A program made the translations under genes and the position numbers. The notes under the pieces are model-generated. The model did no database searches. It was given only the letters and a program-made list of their open reading frames with translations, and was not told the origin of the DNA. A stretch of 20,877 nt of DNA from NCBI GenBank assembly GCA_002479035.1, contig DLLA01000186.1, positions 2,415 to 23,291 on the forward strand. Direction: 5' to 3'. Of the stretch, positions 1-8,004 are shown piece after piece; position 1 is the first letter of the stretch; each line of letters opens with the position of its first letter. The stretch is from Bacteroidales bacterium UBA7574. GTDB lineage: Bacteria; Bacteroidota; Bacteroidia; Bacteroidales; Paludibacteraceae.

Positions 1-56
1 CCAAAGGAGGGGCTCAATAAAAGGGTAGACTCCCCCTAACCCCCTCAGAGAGGGGA
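1..56. repeat. G/C-rich dispersed repeat, left copy
   Basis: The first bases carry CAAAGGAGGGGCTCAA (2-17), and this 16-mer recurs exactly at 1182-1197 after fecR. A second part, GACTCCCCCTAACCCCCTC (28-46), is closely matched on the opposite strand at 18838-18856. The block lies upstream of fecR and downstream of whatever precedes the window. It looks like the pyrimidine/purine-biased interspersed repeat that is frequent between genes in Bacteroidales genomes. No coding function is seen. A role as a transcription terminator or RNA-stability hairpin is possible but not shown. Confidence 0.6.
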
Positions 57-172
57 AATAGGGGAAAAAAGAATAGATGATTAGTGTTAATATATAGTTA
101 AGCAAGGTATCGGTCTGTTGGATACTGAGGTGCGAAAGAGATTGTGTTTGAACTATTGAAGAAAAGAAACGA

Positions 173-1162
173 ATGAATGGTGTGAAAGAATTGTGCGAGA
201 AGTACCTGCAAGGTGCGTTGTCGGAAACGGACCGCGAGCGGCTACTGTATGCGCTGAAGAGCGATGCAGGGATAGACGCGTGGCTGCGGCAGTCGATAGA
301 GATGGCGGATGATGCTATCCCCGACGGCGTGCGTGAGCGCGTGCTGGGCAATGTGCTGGGTACGGCTACGGGCAGTCAGGAGCCACAGCGTGTGGTGCCG
401 TTGTCGTCCATCGGGCGTGTGTGGCAGCGTGTGGCAGCCGTGGCAGTGGTGGTAGTGATGACAGGATTGGGCGTGCTGGCAGGACATTGGCTGATGCCTT
501 CGCAACAAGGTGCGGAGGGTATGCTGAGTATCCGCACGGGGGTGGGGGAGCGTAGCAATGTGACGCTGCCCGACGGTACGGAAGTGCAGTTGAATGCCAA
601 GACGACGGTGCGTTACGACTGCTCGATGCCCCATAGCGAGAGGCGTGTGCAGGTGGACGGCGAGGCATATTTCAATGTGGCGAAAGACGCGGAGCACCCG
701 TTTGTGGTGTCAGCAGACGGCGTGGATGTTACGTGTCTGGGTACGGCGTTCAATATACGGAACTATGGTGAGGAGCGGAATGTGTCGGTGCTGCTGACGG
801 AAGGCAAGGTGCGCGTGTCGGCGGGCGAAGCGGACTTGACGATGGAGCCCAACAGCCGTGTGGTGTTCGACAAGGGGTCGCAGTCGATGTCGAAGCAGTT
901 GGTGAACCCCGAGAATTACCTGTGCTGGCTGAACAACGAGATACGATACAACGACCATACGTTGGAAGAGATAGCGGCGGAGTTGTCGAGGAACTACAAC
1001 ATCCGCATCGTCATCACGTCGGACAGGCTGCGCGAGGAGCGGTTTACGGGGTACTTGGGGCATAGCAGCCTGAGGAACGTATTGGAGGTGCTGAGTATGA
1101 CATCGAATATGCGGTACTACTTCGACCAGGATACGGTGGTGTATGTGTATGAGAGGAATTAG
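173..1162 (+). CDS. FecR-type anti-sigma factor / sigma regulator
   Basis: This is an inner-membrane anti-sigma factor of the FecR family, which senses the state of a TonB-dependent transporter and controls an ECF sigma factor of the FecI type. Residues 1-80 are cytoplasmic. A single hydrophobic segment spans about 88-107 (AVVVVMTGLGVLAGHWL). The periplasmic FecR domain covers about 119-217, with the typical LPDGTEVQLNAKTTVRYD and VDGEAYFNVAKDAEHPFVV stretches and TAFNIRNY. A DUF4974-like C-terminal region (about 256-327) resembles an STN fold. At 329 aa the length is normal. The ATG at 173 follows a purine-rich GAAGAAAAG. No sigma gene is in the window, so its partner should lie just to the left. 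The STN domain on the SusC at 4507 is the expected signalling partner (inference). Codons are strongly G-ending, unlike the later genes. Confidence 0.93.
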   Translation: MNGVKELCEKYLQGALSETDRERLLYALKSDAGIDAWLRQSIEMADDAIPDGVRERVLGNVLGTATGSQEPQRVVPLSSIGRVWQRVAAVAVVVVMTGLGVLAGHWLMPSQQGAEGMLSIRTGVGERSNVTLPDGTEVQLNAKTTVRYDCSMPHSERRVQVDGEAYFNVAKDAEHPFVVSADGVDVTCLGTAFNIRNYGEERNVSVLLTEGKVRVSAGEADLTMEPNSRVVFDKGSQSMSKQLVNPENYLCWLNNEIRYNDHTLEEIAAELSRNYNIRIVITSDRLREERFTGYLGHSSLRNVLEVLSMTSNMRYYFDQDTVVYVYERN

Positions 1163-1172
1163 ACCTCCCCAA

Positions 1173-1192
1173 CCCCTCCTTCAAAGGAGGGG
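1173..1192. repeat. Perfect inverted repeat after fecR (part of dispersed repeat)
   Basis: CCCCTCCTT (1173-1181) and AAGGAGGGG (1184-1192) are perfect complements separated by two bases, so in RNA an 8-bp stem with a TCAA loop is possible. It starts 11 bp after the fecR stop and continues into GGCTCAA, copying bases 10-17 of the window. It could end fecR transcription, but no T-run follows. The remainder of the gap to 1276 is AT-rich leader; no clear TTTG/TAnnTTTG promoter pair was found there. Confidence 0.65.
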
Positions 1193-1276
1193 CTCAAAGA
1201 AAGTTTGGTGATGTACGATTTATTTGGGCATTTGATGATTTGCATTGATTATAAACAATTTAATAACTAATTTATC

Positions 1277-4081
1277 ATGAAGAAAGTTTATGCTTTGGCA
1301 CTGAGCGTGGTCTCATGTGCGAGTATGTTCGCCACACAAGTGAAAGTGGGCGATGACCTTCAGGCAGCATTGGATGCCGCCAAGGCGGGCGATACGCTGT
1401 ACGTGCAGGAAGGTACGTTTGTAGGTAACTTCACCATGAAAGACGGTGTGAATGTGAGCGGCGGCTGGAACGAGACATTCACCACGCAAAAGCAGTATGG
1501 TACCGTATTGGACGGCAATGCCAAAGGGCGCGTGCTGACACAGACGGCAGACTTTACGAAAGAGACGGTGTATGACAACCTGACTATTCAGAACGGTTGC
1601 CTGCAAGAGAACGGCAAAGGTGCGGGCGTGTATCTGCTGTGGAAGAGCAAACTGACGAACTGCCTGGTGCAGAACAATACGTTTGCAGAGGGTGTGACGA
1701 ACTGCGAAGGCGGCGGCTTGGCACAAGACAAGGACGATAATGCGGGCGACATCGTGGCAGATAACTGCGTGTTCCGCAACAACAAGGCGACTCACGGCGG
1801 TGGCGTGTATCTGCGTTCCACCATCACGAACTGCGTGATTGAGAACAACGAGACGCTGCAAAAGCACCCGGGTGGCGGTGCGCACCTGCAATGGGGACGT
1901 ATGTACAACTGCATTATCCGCAACAATCACTCGACGGAAGATGCGGGTGGCGTGCGTGCTTACGGCAACTGCAAGTTGGTGAACTGCCTGATTGCGGGTA
2001 ATACGTGCGATGTGAAGGTGGCAGGTCTGGCGTTGGAGCGTACACTGAGCGAGGTGATTAACTGTACCATCGTGGACAACGCGCAGACATTGGCAAGTAC
2101 TGACCAAGAATATTGCGGTGTGCGTTGTGATGCAAGCAATGCGGGCAGCAATGTGTTTGTGAACAACGTGATTTGGGGCAACAAGGCAGGCGACAAGGTT
2201 TGGAGCCAGCAGATTAGTTGGAACCTGACGAAATACGGTACTTGCGTGGGTAATGCCATCCAAGGCAAGGTGCCCGGTGATGTGAAGGCATTGGTGTTGG
2301 GCGAGAATATGGACGCTAACGGTCCGCACTTCGCTAACCCCGAGAATGGCGACTATACGCTGCTGGCATCGTCGGCATTGTTGGACAAAGGTGTGCAGCA
2401 AGACGCAAGCAAGTATGTGGTGAAGACGGATTTGGCAGGCAAGGCACGTGTGCAGGGTCTGTCAGTAGAGCCCGGCTGCTACGAGTTGGCAACGGTGAAT
2501 GTGCGCGCTAATGCAGAAGACGCTGCGGCTGCAGGCAAGGCTCTGCAGGACGCTATTGACGCGGCAGAGGCAGGTGCGACGGTGTTCGTGGAGGCTGGTA
2601 CGTACCAAGGCTACTTCACGATGAAGGAAGGTGTGCAAGTGAGCGGCGGTTGGAACAGCGATTTCACAGCGCAGAGCGAGTATGCATCGGTGCTGGACGC
2701 TAATGCCAGCGGGCGTGTGCTGAACCAAGGTAAGGACTTCGCGACGCTGACCGTGTGGGAGAACTTCACGGTTCAGAATGGTAAGTTGGCAGAGAAAGCG
2801 GCAGATAACCTGGGTGCCGGTGTGGCATTGCGCAAACAAGGGCGCGTAGTAGGCTGTCTGATTCAGAACAATACGTTTGAGTATTCCGGCAACTGTATTG
2901 GCGGTGGTATAGGGCATGATAGCGGTAACTTGAATGATACCTGTGCTATCAACTGCGTTGTTCGTAACAACAAGGGCACACACGGTGGTGGTGTTCGTAT
3001 CCGTGGTGTGATTTTGAACTCCGTGATTGAGAATAATACGGCAACCGGTCCTTGCGGAGGTCTGCACTTGCAAGGCGGTGCTGCATACAACTGCATTGTC
3101 CGTGGTAACCAAACGACTGGTGACACGGGTGGTGTGCGTCTGTATGGTGCCTGCAAATTGGTGAACTGCTTGGTGGCAGACAACTATTGCAAAGGCAAAG
3201 TGGGCGGTGTAGGTAATGAGTCTGCTACAGCAGATATTATCAATTGCACCATAGTAAACAACAAGCAAGAGTTTAATTCGACGGACAAAGAGTATTGTGG
3301 TGTGCGTATCGCTACGGAAAGCGGTGCAGGTAGCAAGATGTTTGCCAATAACGTGATTTGGGGTAACAAAGCAGGTGAGGAAGTGCAAGGTCAGCAAATC
3401 AGTTACAGCGTATGCAAATATGGCACTCGCACCAACAATGCTTTCCAAGGCAAGTCTCCGATTGATGCCGAGTTTATAGTTCTTGGTGAGAATACGGCTG
3501 TGAACGGTCCTCAGTTTGTGGACCCCGCTAACGGCAACTACGCTTTTGCATGGTCGTCGCCGTTGTACAATGCCGGTCTGAACAGTGCCATGGATAAGAT
3601 GGTGGGCGACAAGGATATCATGGGCAACGCTCGTATGCAGGGCGAGAATATCGACCTCGGTGCTGTGGAGCATAAGGTGTTCACCGCTACGATTAAGCCG
3701 ATTGAGAACGGTACGCTGGTATTGGACTACGGCGTGAAAGACACGCTGGCAGCAGGTACACGCTATGTGCCCGAAGGGCTGACGGCTACTATCTTGGCTA
3801 CGCCTGACAAAGACTATACATTGGATTCTATCCTGCTGAATGACACAGAGGTAGAGCCTGTTGACGGTGTCTATGTGTTGCCCGCAGTGACGGCAGACTT
3901 CACGTTGGCAGTAGCCTTCAAAAGTACACCGACATCGGTGGCTGATACGCATGAGGCAGAAGTGGTGCTGAGCGTTTACGATATGCTCGGCAACCAGATT
4001 GCCACGGGTGTGGAGAACCTCGGTGCAGGTATGTACATTGTGGTAACCAACCACGGCGCAAAGAAAATATCCATTCAATAA
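1277..4081 (+). CDS. Secreted duplicated parallel beta-helix protein with T9SS-like C-terminal tail
   Basis: A 934-aa protein starting with a signal peptide (MKKVYALALSVVSCASMFA, cut near residue 19-20). Two homologous modules follow, about residues 26-402 and 419-797. Each begins with LQ(A/D)A(L/I)DAA-AG and a G-NFTMK/G-YFTMK strand, has SGGWN, then many NC-I-NN and GGG(V/L) turns typical of right-handed parallel beta-helices, and ends with a choice-of-anchor-Q-like segment (NARMQGENIDLGAVE in copy 2). Residues about 800-885 form a small beta domain with ATI-ATPDKDYTLDSI, like Ig-like bacterial repeats. The last 40 residues (LSVYDMLGNQIATG to KKISIQ) resemble a T9SS type A sorting domain. 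The fold suggests glycan binding or degradation at the cell surface, but no pectinase or lyase catalytic motif is recognised. It sits between fecR and the SusC/D genes, 6 bp before the next gene. Confidence 0.85.
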   Translation: MKKVYALALSVVSCASMFATQVKVGDDLQAALDAAKAGDTLYVQEGTFVGNFTMKDGVNVSGGWNETFTTQKQYGTVLDGNAKGRVLTQTADFTKETVYDNLTIQNGCLQENGKGAGVYLLWKSKLTNCLVQNNTFAEGVTNCEGGGLAQDKDDNAGDIVADNCVFRNNKATHGGGVYLRSTITNCVIENNETLQKHPGGGAHLQWGRMYNCIIRNNHSTEDAGGVRAYGNCKLVNCLIAGNTCDVKVAGLALERTLSEVINCTIVDNAQTLASTDQEYCGVRCDASNAGSNVFVNNVIWGNKAGDKVWSQQISWNLTKYGTCVGNAIQGKVPGDVKALVLGENMDANGPHFANPENGDYTLLASSALLDKGVQQDASKYVVKTDLAGKARVQGLSVEPGCYELATVNVRANAEDAAAAGKALQDAIDAAEAGATVFVEAGTYQGYFTMKEGVQVSGGWNSDFTAQSEYASVLDANASGRVLNQGKDFATLTVWENFTVQNGKLAEKAADNLGAGVALRKQGRVVGCLIQNNTFEYSGNCIGGGIGHDSGNLNDTCAINCVVRNNKGTHGGGVRIRGVILNSVIENNTATGPCGGLHLQGGAAYNCIVRGNQTTGDTGGVRLYGACKLVNCLVADNYCKGKVGGVGNESATADIINCTIVNNKQEFNSTDKEYCGVRIATESGAGSKMFANNVIWGNKAGEEVQGQQISYSVCKYGTRTNNAFQGKSPIDAEFIVLGENTAVNGPQFVDPANGNYAFAWSSPLYNAGLNSAMDKMVGDKDIMGNARMQGENIDLGAVEHKVFTATIKPIENGTLVLDYGVKDTLAAGTRYVPEGLTATILATPDKDYTLDSILLNDTEVEPVDGVYVLPAVTADFTLAVAFKSTPTSVADTHEAEVVLSVYDMLGNQIATGVENLGAGMYIVVTNHGAKKISIQ

Positions 4082-4087
4082 ACTGAT

Positions 4088-4510
4088 ATGAAACGTATCA
4101 CTCGATTTGTGATTTTGGTACTTATCGCCGTAGTGTCGTTGGCTTGCAACAAGCCAACGACCGCGGTGACGGTGCCTACATTCTCTGACATCACCGTCAC
4201 TCCCGCGCAGGACACCTACCATGTGGGGGACACGGTGACATGCAGCATCCGCCGACTGACATTGGGTTCGGACAACCTGCAAAGCGACCAGTATTGGTTC
4301 TATGCCAGTTGGTGGTTCTCCGACCCCGAACTGACAGCCGACTTCCAAGAGTTTGCTGATGTAGAAGGTGTTGAACAAGCAACATCATCACCGATTGTGC
4401 TGACCGAGGCAGGCGAAGTGCGCCTGTATTTCTTCGGCAAGTTGGAGTATCCCTGTTGGGAGTTCCGCAAGGTAGAGATTCCCGTCACCCTTAATGTAGT
4501 AGCGCAATGA
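4088..4510 (+). CDS. Small surface/periplasmic lipoprotein, unknown function
   Basis: A 140-aa protein with a lipoprotein signal: a hydrophobic segment at residues 6-19 and lipobox SLAC with Cys20. The mature part looks all-beta (TFSDITVTPAQDTYHVGDTV near the start, PVTLNVV at the end), reminiscent of a single Ig-like or PKD-like domain. It is rich in aromatic residues (YWFYASWWF around 69-77), which could suit ligand stacking. Its TGA stop overlaps the susC ATG in an ATGA arrangement, implying translational coupling. The position just before susC is unusual for SusE/F-type surface glycan-binding lipoproteins, which normally follow susD and are larger. I do not recognise a named family; a small accessory binding or signalling lipoprotein is an inference. 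Confidence 0.8.
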   Translation: MKRITRFVILVLIAVVSLACNKPTTAVTVPTFSDITVTPAQDTYHVGDTVTCSIRRLTLGSDNLQSDQYWFYASWWFSDPELTADFQEFADVEGVEQATSSPIVLTEAGEVRLYFFGKLEYPCWEFRKVEIPVTLNVVAQ

Positions 4511-7500
4511 AACGACTCTCATCTCTTCTTTTAGCCTTGGTTTGCGCGGCAGTGATGATGGCGCAGACCATCACGCTGAGTGTCAGCAACCAGCCTATAC
4601 GCAACGTTCTGCCGCAGGTGGAGCAGTTGTCGGGCTATCATTTCTTCTACAACTCGAGCAGTCTGCAAGGCTTGGACAAGACCGTGACGCTCAACCTGAG
4701 CAATGCCCCGTTGGAGCAGGCTCTGAACCAGTTGTTTGCAGGCTCGGGTATCACGTTCACGATGATGGACAACAAGGTCATCGCGCTGTCGAATACGCAG
4801 GAGAAGACTGCTATCGGACGCGTGGTGACGGGTACGGTCTATGACGAGATGCACGAGCCTATCATCGGTGCATCGGTCATGCTCAAGCACTCCACTACGG
4901 GTACTATCACCGACCTTGACGGTCAGTTCTCCATCGACAATGTGAAGACGGGGCAGTACCTGCAAATATCGTTTGTAGGCTATCAGACCTACGAACTGCG
5001 CATTGTCGACAACACCAACAACTACTCCGTGACGCTGCGCGAGAACACCAAGCAGTTGGACGAAGTGGTCGTGGTGGGCTATGGTGCGCAGAAGAAAGTG
5101 AACCTGACAGGTGCCGTGTCGGTGGTTACTGCCGACGAGGTTACGGGGCGTCCTACGCAGAATATGGCTACGGCGTTGCAGGGTGCAGACCCTTCGCTGA
5201 ACATCACCATGAACTCGGGCGGTCCGTCGTCGGACTACAAGATTGACATCCGTGGTGTAGCCAGTATCAACAGCGGTGCCAAGCCGCTTATCCTGGTGGA
5301 CGGTGTGGAGATGGACCTCAAGCGTGTGAACTCCAATGATGTGGAGTCGGTGAGTGTGCTCAAAGACGCTTCCGCAGCCGCTATCTACGGTGCCAAAGCC
5401 GCAGCGGGCGTGGTGCTCATCACCACCAAGACGGGTTCCGAAGGCAAGGCTCCTACCGTGACGGTGGATGCCAAGGCAGGTTGGAAGACCACCACTACCT
5501 CTACGGACTTTGTGTCGCAGGGTTTCTACTCGGCGTATATCAACGACATCTTCATGTATCAGCACGTGGGCTACAACATGACCACCTACACCGATGCCGA
5601 CTATGCCGAACTGTGGATGCGTCTCGACGACACCACCGAGAACCCCGAGCGTCCGTGGACAGTCAAGCAGTTGGACGGCAGTTACAAGTACTACGCCAAC
5701 TTCAACTGGTACGACCACTACTTCAAGAAGAACCGCCCCATGCAGGACTACAACGTGTCCGTCACTGGCGGCAACGACAAGGTGAACTACTACGTCAGCG
5801 GCCGCTACTACAACGAGATGGGTATGCTGGCGCAGAACACCGACCGTTGGGACAACTTCTCCACGCGCGGCAAACTGAATGTGAAGATTCGTCCGTGGCT
5901 GCGCTATGGCATGAACTTCAGTTATTTCAACTCCAAATATACATGGCCCGGCACCGAGTCGGTGCGCGAGGTCTTCCGTGTGGGTACGCTCCACGCGATG
6001 CCTTTCGTGCCGTCCACCAATCCTGACGGCTCGTCGGTGTATATGAACCATTATGTGTACAATGGTGCCGGCACGGTGGGCGACGGCATGAATGCCCTGC
6101 TCAACTATGGCAAGCACACCAACAGCGAGAAGAACAACGAGATGGTAGTGCAGAACCGCCTCGATATTGACCTCTACAAGAACCTCACTCTCTCTGCCGA
6201 CTACTCGTTCACATGGCGCACCAAGGAGATTGGCAACCGCTCCGTGCTGGTGCCGTACTCCGAGAAAGAGGGCGTCTCTTCGTACATCAACAACTTCCGC
6301 TCGGTGGACAAATACAAGCAGACCATTGCGCGCTACCAGACGCACAACTACAACGTCTATCTCACATGGAACCCCACGTGGGACGACCATCACCTCACCC
6401 TTATGGGCGGTTACAACGGCGAGTACTATCGCTACCACGCCCTCACCGCCGAGCGTTACGACCTCATGACCGAGGAACTGAGCAACTTCAACTTTGCCAA
6501 GGGCGAGGTGACCGAACTCAGCGAGACGGTGCAGGAGGCGGTAACCAATGGTGTCTTTGCCCGTGCCAACTACGACTATGCGGGCAAGTACCTCTTCGAG
6601 GTCTCGGTCCGTGCCGATGGCTCGTCGCGCTTCGCCAAGGGGCACCGCTGGGGCGTGTTCCCCGCCGGCAGTATGGGCTGGCGTATGAGCGAGGAGCCTT
6701 TCTGGGAGGGTATCTCCGACTGGTGGAGCAACAGCAAACTGCGTGTCAGTGCCGGTCAGTTGGGCAACCAACTCGTGGGCTACTACGATGCCTACCAGAC
6801 CATCAGCACCGACAACTCGTTCGACCAGTCCATCACGCTCGACGGCACGTCTGTCCTCCAGTACGCCACCGAGAGTTCGCCCAACGCAGGCGACCTCACG
6901 TGGGAGAAGATGACCACCTACGATGTGGGTATCGACTGGGGCTTCTTCCGCAACCGTCTCAACTTCACGGGCGACTTCTATGTCCGCAACACCACCGACA
7001 TGCTCGTGGCGGGGCAAGGCCTGCCTTCCGTCTATGGTGCGGACGCTCCCAAGGTCAATAGTGCCGACATGCGCACCATCGGTTGGGAAATCTCCCTCTC
7101 GTGGCGCGACAAGCAACGCCTCGGCGGCTACGATTTCGAGTACGAGATTGCTGCAGGTCTGGGCGACTACACATCCAAAATCACCAAGTTCGACAACCCC
7201 ACCCGCATTATCTCCGCAGGCTACTACGAGGGCATGACGCTCGGCGAGATATGGGGCTTCCGCTCGGGCGGACTCTTTGCCTCCGACGAAGAGGCTGCGG
7301 CATATCCTGTGGACCAGTCGCTGCTCTACGGCGACATCTTCAAGGAGGCTGTTGACGGCCGCACAGGTCCCCGTGCAGGCGATGTTTATTATCTTGACCT
7401 CGACGGCGATGGCGTCATCAGCAACGGGCAGGGCACTGCCGACGACTATGGCGACCGTGTCATCATCGGCAACAGCCTGCCGCGCTACAGTTACAATTTC

Positions 7501-7989
7501 CGTGTCGGTATCGAGTATTTCGGCTTCGACTTCAGCATGTTCTGGCAGGGCGTAGGCCGCCGCGACTGGTACCCTACCAACGAGGCTACCACTTTCTGGG
7601 GACCCTATTCGCGTCCGTATCAGGGCTTGATACCCTCCAACTTCATGCAGAACGTATGGAGCGAGACCAACCCTGACGCTTATTTCCCGCGCTACCGTGC
7701 CTACGAGGCACTCGGTTCGCAGAACTCCCTCGGACAGCCCAACGACCGCTACCTGCAGAACATCGGCTACCTGCGTCTGAAGAACCTCACCATCGGCTAC
7801 ACACTGCCGTGCTGGAAGAAGGTCTTCTCCGAGTTCCGTATCTATTTCTCCGGCGAGAACCTCTGGTACACCTCGCCGCTCAAGAAGTACTGCGACACCA
7901 TCGACCCCGAGTCGGCAGCCGCACTCAGCCAAGCCATCACCTATGGCTTCTCCAAGTCGTTCACGTTTGGCCTGACCGCCACTTTCTAA
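4507..7989 (+). CDS. susC: SusC/RagA-family TonB-linked outer-membrane transporter with STN domain
   Basis: An outer-membrane active transporter of 1160 aa. Signal peptide 1-19 (ends VMMAQ). The STN domain at about 21-97 (ITLSVSNQPIRNVLPQVEQL) is the secretin/TonB N-terminal module that talks to FecR. A CarboxypepD-regulatory-like beta-sandwich covers about 107-180 (VVTGTVYDEMHEPIIGASV). The SusC hallmark LDEVVVVGYG is at 184-193. The plug runs to about 310, with DIRGVASINSGAKPLILVDG and the SusC signature DVESVSVLKDASAAAIYGAK at 278-297. The rest is beta-barrel, ending in an aromatic residue (GLTATF). Energised by TonB, it pairs with the SusD lid encoded 15 bp downstream. The STN domain plus the upstream fecR indicates ligand-induced regulation by an ECF sigma/anti-sigma pair. 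Substrate is not readable from sequence. Start choice: the ATG overlaps the previous stop and gives a good signal peptide. Confidence 0.97.
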   Translation: MKRLSSLLLALVCAAVMMAQTITLSVSNQPIRNVLPQVEQLSGYHFFYNSSSLQGLDKTVTLNLSNAPLEQALNQLFAGSGITFTMMDNKVIALSNTQEKTAIGRVVTGTVYDEMHEPIIGASVMLKHSTTGTITDLDGQFSIDNVKTGQYLQISFVGYQTYELRIVDNTNNYSVTLRENTKQLDEVVVVGYGAQKKVNLTGAVSVVTADEVTGRPTQNMATALQGADPSLNITMNSGGPSSDYKIDIRGVASINSGAKPLILVDGVEMDLKRVNSNDVESVSVLKDASAAAIYGAKAAAGVVLITTKTGSEGKAPTVTVDAKAGWKTTTTSTDFVSQGFYSAYINDIFMYQHVGYNMTTYTDADYAELWMRLDDTTENPERPWTVKQLDGSYKYYANFNWYDHYFKKNRPMQDYNVSVTGGNDKVNYYVSGRYYNEMGMLAQNTDRWDNFSTRGKLNVKIRPWLRYGMNFSYFNSKYTWPGTESVREVFRVGTLHAMPFVPSTNPDGSSVYMNHYVYNGAGTVGDGMNALLNYGKHTNSEKNNEMVVQNRLDIDLYKNLTLSADYSFTWRTKEIGNRSVLVPYSEKEGVSSYINNFRSVDKYKQTIARYQTHNYNVYLTWNPTWDDHHLTLMGGYNGEYYRYHALTAERYDLMTEELSNFNFAKGEVTELSETVQEAVTNGVFARANYDYAGKYLFEVSVRADGSSRFAKGHRWGVFPAGSMGWRMSEEPFWEGISDWWSNSKLRVSAGQLGNQLVGYYDAYQTISTDNSFDQSITLDGTSVLQYATESSPNAGDLTWEKMTTYDVGIDWGFFRNRLNFTGDFYVRNTTDMLVAGQGLPSVYGADAPKVNSADMRTIGWEISLSWRDKQRLGGYDFEYEIAAGLGDYTSKITKFDNPTRIISAGYYEGMTLGEIWGFRSGGLFASDEEAAAYPVDQSLLYGDIFKEAVDGRTGPRAGDVYYLDLDGDGVISNGQGTADDYGDRVIIGNSLPRYSYNFRVGIEYFGFDFSMFWQGVGRRDWYPTNEATTFWGPYSRPYQGLIPSNFMQNVWSETNPDAYFPRYRAYEALGSQNSLGQPNDRYLQNIGYLRLKNLTIGYTLPCWKKVFSEFRIYFSGENLWYTSPLKKYCDTIDPESAAALSQAITYGFSKSFTFGLTATF

Positions 7990-7990
7990 C

Positions 7991-7996
7991 AGGAGG
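7991..7996 (+). promoter_or_regulatory. Strong Shine-Dalgarno before susD
   Basis: AGGAGG lies 8 nt before the susD ATG at 8005 and directly after the susC stop. Such a perfect SD is uncommon in Bacteroidales, where most genes (including others in this window) have A-rich leaders without one. It fixes the susD start and may keep the lid protein at a high level relative to SusC. Confidence 0.7.
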
Positions 7997-8004
7997 ACAC
8001 AACA

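Noticed and set aside
2462..4378. Long open frame (638 codons) on the minus strand opposite the beta-helix gene
   Set aside because: The composition is Cys/His/Arg-rich and shadow-like, it has no domain signature, and it overlaps a well-supported + strand protein with a signal peptide.
4531..7932. Very long open frame (1133 codons) on the minus strand opposite susC
   Set aside because: It mirrors the SusC frame, shows no recognisable domain, and arises from the GC-rich codon bias of the true gene.
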